A stretch of DNA of 64,000 nucleotides. It comes from Psychrobacter glaciei (GTDB lineage Bacteria > Pseudomonadota > Gammaproteobacteria > Pseudomonadales > Moraxellaceae). Positions 36,034 to 44,050 of the stretch are shown here, one piece after another. The notes under the pieces are model-generated. The model saw only the letters and a list, made by a program, of their open reading frames with translations, searched no databases and was not told where the DNA came from. The stretch lies in the NCBI RefSeq assembly GCF_014652895.1, contig NZ_BMZR01000002.1, positions 372,001-436,000 of the forward strand. The letters are read 5' to 3'. The translations under genes and the position numbers were made by a program. How positions within the stretch are numbered: position 1 is the stretch's first letter; every line of letters begins with the position of its first letter.

Positions 36034-36870
36034 CTAATCTTTTGGTTGTAAATCTACCACTTGTCCACGTATTCCAATACTGGCGTCACTCATCAAACAA
36101 ACATAGCCCGCCATAATGTCGTCAGGTGTCTTAAGAGACATTGGGTTTTCACCCGGATAAGCGTGAGCGCGCATATTGGTACGAGTGCCACTAGGATTGA
36201 TACAGTTAAAACGCAGATTCGTCGTATTTTGCGTCTCTTGAGTAAAGATATCACTCATCCCTTCGACGGCTTGCTTGGAGAGCGCATAAGCACCCCAAAA
36301 TGCGCGAGGATGCGTACCGACCGTGCTAGAAGTAAAGACAATGGAGCCATGATTCGCATCTTTTAGCAGCGGTAACAACGCTTGGGTGAGCATAAAAGTC
36401 GCCGTAAAATTGACCTTCATTACTTGATCAAAAGTATCAATGTCATACATCTCAAGCGGCGTCAATTGTCCGAGCATACCAGCGTTGTGTAATATACCAT
36501 CAAGCTGACCCACTTCTTTGTCGATAAGCCTTTCTAACTTCTGCATATCTGCATAGGTTGCACCTTCTAAATTCATCGGTAGCATGGCTGGCTGCTTGCC
36601 ACCCAAGCTCTCAATTTCATCATAGACATATTCAAGTTTGCTACTCGTGCGACCCAATAGCAGCACCGTGGCACCATAACGGGCATAGGTTAGAGCCGCG
36701 ACGCGTCCAATGCCATCGCCTGCACCTGTTACCAAGACAGTCTTACCATCTAAACAGTCAACAGATGGCACAAACTGACGGATATCGTCGTGCGTTAAAG
36801 GTTGCATAGCATTTCCCGTGGCTGCTTGATGGTTCTGCTCGGTCGCCGACTGCTTAATATTGTCGCTCAT
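36034..36870 (-). CDS. yciK: YciK-type short-chain dehydrogenase
   Basis: A 278-residue SDR oxidoreductase. Cofactor motif TGAGDGIGR, NAG (HNAGMLGQLTPLE), catalytic Ser then Y-x-x-x-K (SSTVGTHPRAFWGAYALSK), and the YciK-typical NCINPSGTRTNMRAHAYPGE. Substrate unknown. A GTG four codons upstream (36882) is in frame; ATG 36870 is preferred. It follows mupP and ubiG on the same strand, the same cluster as PA3171-PA3173 in Pseudomonas aeruginosa. Confidence 0.9.
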   Translation of the reverse strand: MSDNIKQSATEQNHQAATGNAMQPLTHDDIRQFVPSVDCLDGKTVLVTGAGDGIGRVAALTYARYGATVLLLGRTSSKLEYVYDEIESLGGKQPAMLPMNLEGATYADMQKLERLIDKEVGQLDGILHNAGMLGQLTPLEMYDIDTFDQVMKVNFTATFMLTQALLPLLKDANHGSIVFTSSTVGTHPRAFWGAYALSKQAVEGMSDIFTQETQNTTNLRFNCINPSGTRTNMRAHAYPGENPMSLKTPDDIMAGYVCLMSDASIGIRGQVVDLQPKD

Positions 36871-37032
36871 GGTATGACTCACTGCTTGTTATTTATTATT
36901 GAAGGTATTTAATTTCAAAATCATTTATTTTTAGAAGGACTTACTTAAAGGCAACTATTGCAGATGACATATTCATGAGTCATTTACTTATAGTTGATGT
37001 TCCTATCACGGCTCTACTGATGATTGGTTTGT

Positions 37033-37743
37033 TTATAGATATTCAAATTTACCTGAAGTAAGCAATAGCTTCTTCAACTGCTCAGGAGTGTCAGTAATAT
37101 AGTCTGCGCCCCACTTCTTTAGGCTTTTTTGATCTTCAAGTGGAATATAGCCATAAGCGGCTAAAATCGTCGACATACCAGCGGCATTGCCAGCGTCAAT
37201 ATCACGTATATGATCGCCGACATAGAGAACACAGCCAGCAGCGCCGCGCGGTATACCGAGTTTCTCTAATGCCATATACATCGGCTCTGGATCAGGCTTG
37301 GAACGTGACACATCCTCAGGACAGACCAAGGCCGCACAGCGTTCATCTAACTGCATTTTTTGTAACAGTAGCTCTGCTAGATAGCGCGGCTTATTGGTGA
37401 CAATACCCCAAGGTACGCCTTTTTTCTCAAGGGTGGTCAGCACTTCTTCTAATTCGCTAAACACACAGCTATCAATACAAATATCTGCGGCATAATCATC
37501 CAAAAACTGCTGACGAAAACCAAGTAAATCATCTTCGCTGACGCTGTCTTGTCCATTTTGATGCAGCATGAGCTTGACCATGGCTGACGCACCGGCAGAA
37601 ACTTGCTCTCGAATAAGCGCTTCAGGCGGGGCTTGCCAATCGTTTTCGCGGCTCATTTTACCGATAATCCGTACGAAGTCAGCGGCAGTATCGATTAGCG
37701 TCCCATCAAGGTCAAATAAAACGGCTTTGACGAATTGGCTCAT
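37033..37743 (-). CDS. mupP: HAD phosphatase, probable N-acetylmuramic acid 6-phosphate phosphatase
   Basis: A 236-residue HAD-superfamily hydrolase. Catalytic D11-x-D13-G-T (VLFDLDGTLIDT), Thr in GIVTNKPR, Lys and acidic pair in SRSKPDP and YVGDHIRDIDAG. Phosphoglycolate phosphatase (Gph) is the nearest general label. The position between ubiG and a YciK-type SDR is that of MupP in Pseudomonas, which dephosphorylates MurNAc-6P in cell-wall recycling, so MupP is preferred on context. The gap to ubiG is 71 bp and to yciK about 160 bp. Confidence 0.85.
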   Translation of the reverse strand: MSQFVKAVLFDLDGTLIDTAADFVRIIGKMSRENDWQAPPEALIREQVSAGASAMVKLMLHQNGQDSVSEDDLLGFRQQFLDDYAADICIDSCVFSELEEVLTTLEKKGVPWGIVTNKPRYLAELLLQKMQLDERCAALVCPEDVSRSKPDPEPMYMALEKLGIPRGAAGCVLYVGDHIRDIDAGNAAGMSTILAAYGYIPLEDQKSLKKWGADYITDTPEQLKKLLLTSGKFEYL

Positions 37744-37814
37744 AAGGCATACTCTTTTAATTAGTGAGGTGTTTGGTGCGTTAACGATGGGACGATAAGC
37801 AATGACTTAAGCTA

Positions 37815-38696
37815 TCAAGCCTTTGGCTTTTGTACGGCTATCATATAATTGACATCGACGTTTTGTGCCAGCCAGTAACGCTTGGTTATTGGGTTGTAAT
37901 GTAGGCCAATGATATCTTGACGCGTAAACCCAGCCGTAACCGCCATCTTGTCCAGCTCAGCAGGCGTGATAAATTTGGCATAATCATGGGTGCCACGATC
38001 AAGCAAGCGCAATACATACTCGGCGCCAACGATAGCAAATAGATACGATTTGGGATTACGGTTGATCGTCGATAACACACACACACCGCCAGGCGCTAAC
38101 AGCTCAAAACAAGCCTGCACAATCGAGCTTGGATCAGGCACATGCTCAAGCATTTCCATGCATGTCACCACATCGAACTGACCCGCATGGGTTTTTGCTA
38201 GCTGTTCTACTGGGATATGCTGATAGCGCAACGTCTTTTCTAAATTGCTTTGCTCGGCATGAAGCGTGGCCGCTTTTAGGTTTTCAGTCCCTAAGTCTAT
38301 ACCGGTCACATCAGCACCGCGACGTGCCATCGACTCAGACAATATACCGCCACCACAACCAACATCGAGCACTTTTTTGCCCGTCAGACCCATCTCAGCA
38401 GTCTTACTAGCGTTTGTACTATCATCGCTGTTTTGATAGCCGCGCTTAATATTTTCTTCTATCCAGTTCAGGCGGAGTGGATTGATTTCATGCAAAGTTG
38501 CAAACGCGCCAGTATTACTCCACCATTCGCTCGCCAGTTTATTGAATTTGTCGACTTCGCTAGGATCCACATTTATCGTGGTAGCCGTTGTACTATCAGC
38601 CACAGTATCATCTGTAACCGTATTATTAGTATCAGCATCATCGAAACGGCTGGTCGCTTGATCATTTACAGAAGGCGAAGATAAAGCTGCGCTCAT
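37815..38696 (-). CDS. ubiG: Ubiquinone biosynthesis O-methyltransferase UbiG
   Basis: A 293-residue SAM-dependent methyltransferase for both O-methylations in ubiquinone synthesis. EVDKFNKLASEWWSNTGAF and LHEINPLRLNWI are UbiG-specific; the SAM loop is VLDVGCGGG, followed by VTCMEMLEHVPDP. The first ~45 residues (Thr/Asp/Ser-rich) are an unusual extension. AAAGGAAA lies before ATG 38696. First gene of the ubiG-mupP-yciK cluster, divergent from dsbA. Confidence 0.95.
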   Translation of the reverse strand: MSAALSSPSVNDQATSRFDDADTNNTVTDDTVADSTTATTINVDPSEVDKFNKLASEWWSNTGAFATLHEINPLRLNWIEENIKRGYQNSDDSTNASKTAEMGLTGKKVLDVGCGGGILSESMARRGADVTGIDLGTENLKAATLHAEQSNLEKTLRYQHIPVEQLAKTHAGQFDVVTCMEMLEHVPDPSSIVQACFELLAPGGVCVLSTINRNPKSYLFAIVGAEYVLRLLDRGTHDYAKFITPAELDKMAVTAGFTRQDIIGLHYNPITKRYWLAQNVDVNYMIAVQKPKA

Positions 38697-39121
38697 AGCA
38701 TTTTCCTTTAGAGTTATTATCGTATACAGTGCACGATTATATACTTAATATTAGCATGCGAGCGGCGGTTTTGTCGTGAGTACATCGTCACGGATTGTGA
38801 ATGAGATTAGCAAATACTTGAACGTCATCATCACCGTGTGCTGTTTAATTTATAGTAACTGTTGCGTCAATGGCAGTTTCTATCTTTACCTAATTAAAGG
38901 TTTCACTTTTGAAACTCAGATAGTGATAAGTAAGATACCTTAAATAATAGCTCACAGGTTTACAACCGTTAGTTAAGAATCGGGTTCACAACCACACCTA
39001 TTTTACGTTATTATAGTCGGTACTCTACTGTAGGTTGATTATACTCGACACTTTGTCATTTATACCTTCAAACCCATAGAAACTCCTAAAACTCTCAGTC
39101 TCTACCTCTCAAGGAAAAAGT
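38697..39121. other. 425-bp intergenic region, divergent promoters
   Basis: Between ubiG and dsbA; must drive both. No RNA gene or known operator seen. Confidence 0.45.
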
Positions 39122-39742
39122 ATGAAACGTGTCATTACATTGACTGGTCTGGCTTTCGCCATTGGAATCGCCAGTATGGGCGCACAAGCAGCCGATTATG
39201 TCGCCGGAAAAGATTATCGCGTGCTAGACAATCCAGAAAAAATCACCGGTGATGCTATTATTGTGCGTGAATTCTTTTGGTATGGTTGCCCGCATTGTAA
39301 CGCGCTTAATCCACATATGGAAAAATGGGCAAAAAACAAAGACAAAGATGTGGCATTCTTCAAAACGCCAGCAGCGCTTAACCCTGTTTGGGAAGCCAGT
39401 GCCCGTGGTTTTTATTCTGCTCAACTCCTAGGCTATGAAAGCAAAACCCATGATGCGTTATTTGATGCCATTCATAAAGATGGCAAAAAGCTGTTTGACC
39501 AAGCTTCATTAAGCAAATGGTATGCATCTCAAGGTGTTGATCAAAAGAAATTCAACAGCCTTTATAACTCATTTGCCGTTGGTACAAAAATTGGTCGCTC
39601 ACAAGCAGGCGCCAAGCGTTATCAGCTATCGGGCGTACCAGCTGTTGTGGTACAAGGCAAGTACGTGGTAACGGGTGAAGACGCCAAAGTAGTTAAGGTT
39701 GTCGATTACTTAGTTGACAAAGTACGTGCTGAGAAAAAATAA
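39122..39742 (+). CDS. dsbA: Thiol:disulfide interchange protein DsbA
   Basis: A 206-residue periplasmic oxidase that introduces disulfides into exported proteins. Signal peptide ends AQA-ADYV. Thioredoxin-fold active site C56-P-H-C59 (FWYGCPHCNAL); cis-proline loop SGVPAVVVQGKY. AAGGAAA lies before the ATG; own terminator. Likely clients here include the secreted Cys-containing proteins at 15097 and 28667 (inference). Confidence 0.96.
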   Translation: MKRVITLTGLAFAIGIASMGAQAADYVAGKDYRVLDNPEKITGDAIIVREFFWYGCPHCNALNPHMEKWAKNKDKDVAFFKTPAALNPVWEASARGFYSAQLLGYESKTHDALFDAIHKDGKKLFDQASLSKWYASQGVDQKKFNSLYNSFAVGTKIGRSQAGAKRYQLSGVPAVVVQGKYVVTGEDAKVVKVVDYLVDKVRAEKK

Positions 39743-39803
39743 ACACAGGCATGTCTATGTTTATGACGTTAATTGTCTTTAATTAAACTGTATTAACGCC
39801 GCT

Positions 39804-39835
39804 AAAAAAGCCAATCACTCATGATTGGCTTTTTT
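39804..39835. terminator. Bidirectional terminator between dsbA and darP
   Basis: Arms AAAAAAGCCAATCA / TGATTGGCTTTTTT, loop CTCA. Confidence 0.9.
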
Positions 39836-39925
39836 ATGTTTAGACTTCGATAAACTTTCTTTTTCGTCTATCTATTGGTATTTGTGCAGATAACCGTTGT
39901 AGCGCTATTAGTTGTTGTAGGACAA

Positions 39926-40438
39926 CTATCCTTTTAAATCCGATAAAATTGTCACTTCGCGAATATAGCTGGCCAAATCTTCTTTAGACTCCATCATCAG
40001 CTCATCATCGTGCGTGTGCTTGGCGTATTCGATCCAAAGCAATAACTGATACAGACTGTTGCGCTCTGAAATTTTATACTGTTTGACAAACTGCTTTAGT
40101 GTGCCTTCATCATTGATATTTAGACGTTCGGACCAGCTTTCTATTTTAGAGACTTGTTCTTTTGGGAAAAAGGCATCGAATAAGGCTTTTACCAATTCAT
40201 GGCGATTTTCTTCGCTGATCAATTTGCCTACTCGCTTGGTCTGTCTAATACGCGCAGTGGCACTGGTGATATCCGCAAGAGCCATCAACTCTGCCATAAA
40301 ATAATCACTGGCTGGCAGGTTTTTCAGCTGTTTTTTCGACAAGCTGGCAAGTGGTATCGATAACTGTTGTAAGCGCTCATGGGATTTTTTGAGTTCTGTG
40401 CGCGAGACGCGCATATCATGTTCTGACCAGTCAATCAT
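39926..40438 (-). CDS. darP: Ribosome-associated protein DarP (YjgA, DUF615)
   Basis: A 170-residue basic helical protein that assists late 50S assembly. SRTELKKSHERLQQL, then LSKKQLKNLPASD, then TARIRQTKRVGKLI is the DUF615 pattern. No metal or nucleotide site. A GGAACG about seven bases before the ATG is a weak ribosome site. It is separated from rapZ by a mobile element. Confidence 0.9.
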   Translation of the reverse strand: MIDWSEHDMRVSRTELKKSHERLQQLSIPLASLSKKQLKNLPASDYFMAELMALADITSATARIRQTKRVGKLISEENRHELVKALFDAFFPKEQVSKIESWSERLNINDEGTLKQFVKQYKISERNSLYQLLLWIEYAKHTHDDELMMESKEDLASYIREVTILSDLKG

Positions 40439-40473
40439 AAAAGCGTTCCAAAATAATGAATAATAAAAGTGCT

Positions 40474-40633
40474 AGGGCGTGTCCTCATTCTAAAAACGGC
40501 GATAAAAATAAGACAAATTGCAGTCAAACAAGAAAAATAGCGTAGATAATATCGAGATACTAACCAACTATTTGACGCTGTTTGGCAAAATTTAGCCATT
40601 TTTAGCCCATCAATTAAATTGAGGACATATTCT
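40474..40633. mobile_element. 160-bp MITE-like element, variant copy C
   Basis: Left end agggcgtgtcctcattc, right end aattgaggacatattct (outer right bases diverged), TA at both junctions (40473-40474, 40633-40634). Shared interior blocks with the 172-bp copies: aaattgcagtcaaacaagaaaaat and tgtttggcaaaatttagccattttt. It lies between darP and rapZ, 15 bp downstream of the rapZ stop. Confidence 0.8.
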
Positions 40634-40648
40634 AATGTTTACCAATAA

Positions 40649-41608
40649 CTACCAACGGTTTTTTTCACGATGTTTCGCCAACACTTTTATAGTGCTTGGC
40701 ATCGCATCGGCAAGACGACGTTGTAAACTATTGGTGATAAATACTGAGCGGTGCTTGCCACCAGTGCAGCCAATTGCCACTGTCACGGTATGACGGTTAT
40801 TGTGTAAAAAGTCAGGCAACCAACGGCTTAAAAACCTTTCGAGATCGTCGGTCATTTCAACCACTTCTGGATAATCTGCAAAAAATTTGCCGACCTCAGA
40901 GTCAAGACCAGTCAAGGCGCGCAGCTCAGATTTCCAGTGTGGGTTTGGCAAAATTCTAACATCAAATATAAAATCAGCATCAATTGGGCTGCCGTACTTA
41001 AAACCAAAAGACAGCAAATTAATGACAATTTGATTGTCAATACCGACATAGGCACGCAACGTGTCTTTGAGCTGATGGATATTAAGCATACTAGTATCAA
41101 TTGTGATATCAGCGTGGCTGGCAATGGGCTCTAACAGCTCGACTTCTTTTTTGATCGCTGCTGGTAGATTGAAAGCGATATGCCTAGCATTATCACTGTC
41201 AACATCTTGTGACATCAATGGATGAACACGTCGCGTTGCATTAAAGCGTGCAACCAAGGTGCTTTCTTGCGCGGTCACATACACTACTTCAACAGCCTGC
41301 TTACCATAAGTCTGTTTTAGAATGTCATGGGTCGCAGCGAAATTAGATAAGTCAGCGCGCGGGGTACGAATATCGACACCAAGCGCGATGCGTTTGATAC
41401 CACTATCGCTGACCAGCTTCTTAGCAGCGTCAGGCACCAATGACAACGGTAAATTATCGATAGAATAATAGCCTAAATCTTCTAGTATATTCAATACTGA
41501 CGTTTTACCTGAGCCGGAACGCCCTGACACGACTAAAATACTCAGCCGCTCATCGTTCGTTACAGCCACCACTTCCCGTTCTGTTTGCTTACTGTTGTTT
41601 GCATCCAT
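40649..41608 (-). CDS. rapZ: RNase adapter protein RapZ
   Basis: A 319-residue P-loop protein that guides RNase E to the sRNA GlmZ in enterics, controlling amino-sugar synthesis. Walker A GRSGSGKT (29-36); DNLPLSLVP; VTAQESTLVARFNATRRVHPL; the C-terminal RNA-binding domain has IGCTGGKHRSVF and ends LAKHREKNRW. AGGATGA precedes ATG 41608. It lies 50 bp after panC rather than next to ptsN/rpoN as in many relatives. Whether a GlmZ exists in this organism is not visible. Confidence 0.94.
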   Translation of the reverse strand: MDANNSKQTEREVVAVTNDERLSILVVSGRSGSGKTSVLNILEDLGYYSIDNLPLSLVPDAAKKLVSDSGIKRIALGVDIRTPRADLSNFAATHDILKQTYGKQAVEVVYVTAQESTLVARFNATRRVHPLMSQDVDSDNARHIAFNLPAAIKKEVELLEPIASHADITIDTSMLNIHQLKDTLRAYVGIDNQIVINLLSFGFKYGSPIDADFIFDVRILPNPHWKSELRALTGLDSEVGKFFADYPEVVEMTDDLERFLSRWLPDFLHNNRHTVTVAIGCTGGKHRSVFITNSLQRRLADAMPSTIKVLAKHREKNRW

Positions 41609-41658
41609 GATCCGTCATCCTAGTCCATTGCATCCAGCAAATTACTACGTCACAACGG

Positions 41659-42579
41659 CTAATGTACCGTCACTAATTGGTTGTCTAACAATCGTGCCCG
41701 CCCTAGCCAAGCAGCGACTAGAATCATTAAATGGCTACTTTTACCATTACCGTTTGCTTCACTACTATCAATAGTATCAATAGTCCCTAGCTGGTCAGTT
41801 TTTATTTCTAGATAGTCGATATTAAAGCCAGCATCGCTAATACGCTGATGCGTTTCTGCTAGTAATACGTCAAACCCTTGCATGCCCTGCTTATTACACG
41901 TTAACTGCTGTGCTAGTTTCTGTGCTAGGCGTTGCAGCTCCATATGAAGTACGGGAGCTGTTTTGCGCTCAGCGGCGCTCAAGTATTGATTGCGTGAAGA
42001 CAGCGCCAAGCCGTCGGCAGCACGAACAATAGGTGCACCCACAATCTCAATGGGATAGCTCAAATCACGTACTAATTGTTTGATAATCGCTAATTGCTGG
42101 TAGTCTTTTTGTCCAAATACCGCCACATCAGGCTGCACGATATTGAATAATTTAGAGACGACGATACCAACACCATCAAAGTGACCAAGACGTGATTGAC
42201 CACATAGTTGATTGGTAATGGCACCAGCAAGAACTGAAGTCGATGGTGGCAATACCGGGTACATCTCATCGACATTGGGTGCAAAAACATAATCTGCACC
42301 AACCGTTGCTAGCTTAGCGACATCTTCATCCAAGGTGCGTGGATAACTATCAAAGTCCTCTCCTTCTCCAAACTGGGTAGGATTGACAAAGATACTCACC
42401 ACCACAATATCGGCATACTGCTTAGCAATGCTTACCAGCTCAAGATGACCTTCATGCAAATTGCCCATCGTTGGTACTAAAGCAATACGCTGAGCGTTAT
42501 CTGGTTTATCATTTCTTTGACCACGATAAGGCTGTAGAGCGGCGCGCAACTCTGAAATCTGCTGATAAATGATTGGCAT
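41659..42579 (-). CDS. panC: Pantothenate synthetase
   Basis: A 306-residue enzyme joining pantoate and beta-alanine with ATP. VPTMGNLHEGHLELV holds the HIGH-like motif; FVNPTQFGEGEDFDSYPRT, FGQKDYQQLAII and GLALSSRNQYL (KMSKS-like) are all present. Length is a little above the ~285 of E. coli owing to a C-terminal insertion. It follows panB by 63 bp. Confidence 0.96.
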   Translation of the reverse strand: MPIIYQQISELRAALQPYRGQRNDKPDNAQRIALVPTMGNLHEGHLELVSIAKQYADIVVVSIFVNPTQFGEGEDFDSYPRTLDEDVAKLATVGADYVFAPNVDEMYPVLPPSTSVLAGAITNQLCGQSRLGHFDGVGIVVSKLFNIVQPDVAVFGQKDYQQLAIIKQLVRDLSYPIEIVGAPIVRAADGLALSSRNQYLSAAERKTAPVLHMELQRLAQKLAQQLTCNKQGMQGFDVLLAETHQRISDAGFNIDYLEIKTDQLGTIDTIDSSEANGNGKSSHLMILVAAWLGRARLLDNQLVTVH

Positions 42580-42642
42580 CGTTAAATATTCTTCTACTGA
42601 TAATCGTAAAAACCAAAAGACTCGTTAAGACTGGCTAAAAAA

Positions 42643-43443
42643 TTAGCTAAATTGGTGCTGCTCGGTTGGAAAACTGCCGTCGCGCACTGACTGCTGATAA
42701 AGGGCAAAGGCGCCTTCGATACTGTGCGTACTATTGCGCTCATCAGTTAGAAAGTCATGAACGAAGCGCGGTACTCGGCCATGAGCCATGCCCAGCATGT
42801 CATGCATGACCAAGACTTGACCATCCGTATCTGCGCCAGCGCCAATGCCGATCACTGGTACTGTAACCGCTTCCGTAACCGCTTTTGCAAGCTCAGCAGG
42901 TACGCATTCTAATACTAAAAGTGCGGCACCTGCGGCAACTACCGCTTTGGCATCAGCAAGCAACTTATCAGCTGCTGCGTCACCGCGACCTTGGATTTTA
43001 TAACCGCCAAACACATTGACTGATTGCGGGGTCAAGCCAAGATGGACACAAGTGGGCGTACCTGCTTGCGCCAATGTAGTCACCAGTTCACAAAGCTCAC
43101 TACCGCCTTCGATTTTAATCACATGCGCGCCAGCTTGCATCAATCGACGGCTGTTAGCGACCGCTTCTGGCAAGGTCACATAACTCATAAACGGCAAGTC
43201 GGACAATATCAGTGCGTATTTATTACTACGGGCAATATTGGCTGTATGATAAGCCATATCATCGACTGTTACGGGCAAGGTGGAATCATGGCCTTGTACC
43301 ACCATACCCAAACTATCACCGATCAAAATGGTATCAATCTGCGCCTTGTCCATCATGCGTGCAAACATCGAGTCATAGCACGTTAAGCAAGTAAACTTGG
43401 TGCCGTCTTTTTTGAATTTATTTAAAGTAGATAACGTCGTCAT
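42643..43443 (-). CDS. panB: 3-methyl-2-oxobutanoate hydroxymethyltransferase
   Basis: A 266-residue TIM-barrel enzyme that makes ketopantoate from ketoisovalerate and methylene-THF. Metal-binding GDSLGMVVQGHDSTLPVT, catalytic Glu in VLECVPAELA, and IGIGAGADTDGQVLVMHDM. GAGGGTC lies before the ATG. Part of the pcnB-folK-panB-panC run. Confidence 0.97.
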   Translation of the reverse strand: MTTLSTLNKFKKDGTKFTCLTCYDSMFARMMDKAQIDTILIGDSLGMVVQGHDSTLPVTVDDMAYHTANIARSNKYALILSDLPFMSYVTLPEAVANSRRLMQAGAHVIKIEGGSELCELVTTLAQAGTPTCVHLGLTPQSVNVFGGYKIQGRGDAAADKLLADAKAVVAAGAALLVLECVPAELAKAVTEAVTVPVIGIGAGADTDGQVLVMHDMLGMAHGRVPRFVHDFLTDERNSTHSIEGAFALYQQSVRDGSFPTEQHQFS

Positions 43444-43519
43444 ATGACCCTCGATTAATCTTCAATGCCTTTAGTTATAAATACCTTTAACTATTATCGT
43501 GCCTATGATCCAAACTTTA

Positions 43520-44050
43520 TCAGTCGCTTGATAATAATTTTAACCCTGTCCAATCTTTACTAGATGGATAATCATCTATCGATATACCATCAATGATGAG
43601 CGCTGAGGCTAACTCTCGCAGCGGTAACAAGACAAAATTACGCTCAAGCAGTCCAGCATGCGGTATGGTTAGCTGCGGCTCGGTAATTCGCGTGTCACCA
43701 TATAACAAGATATCGACGTCCAGACTACGCTCACCCCAACGTCGTAAGCGTGCCCGCTTAGCCTGCTCTTCTAGCTGATGACAAAATGCGAGCAACTCAA
43801 AGGGGGGCAATATCGTCTTAAAACCAGCCACTGCATTAACGAAGTCAGGCTGATCTTGTGGCCCCATAGGCGCTGACGCATAAAATGAGGAAGCTCGAAC
43901 CTCGCGTATTTGCTTATGCTCTCGCAACCCTGCAAGTGCTTGCTGCAAATGCTCTGTAGGTGAACCCAATTCATTGGTTAGATTGCTACCCAAGCCCACA
44001 TAGCAGGTTACCCAATTAACATTATCCGCATCGTCAGCAATACTAGACAT
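43520..44050 (-). CDS. folK: 2-amino-4-hydroxy-6-hydroxymethyldihydropteridine pyrophosphokinase
   Basis: A 176-residue folate enzyme. YVGLGSNL start, ASSFYASAPMGPQDQPDFVNAV, the signature RRWGERSLDVDILLYGD, and PHAGLLERNFVLLPL. Its ATG lies inside the last codons of pcnB (8-bp overlap), implying translational coupling; 76 bp to panB. Confidence 0.95.
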   Translation of the reverse strand: MSSIADDADNVNWVTCYVGLGSNLTNELGSPTEHLQQALAGLREHKQIREVRASSFYASAPMGPQDQPDFVNAVAGFKTILPPFELLAFCHQLEEQAKRARLRRWGERSLDVDILLYGDTRITEPQLTIPHAGLLERNFVLLPLRELASALIIDGISIDDYPSSKDWTGLKLLSSD

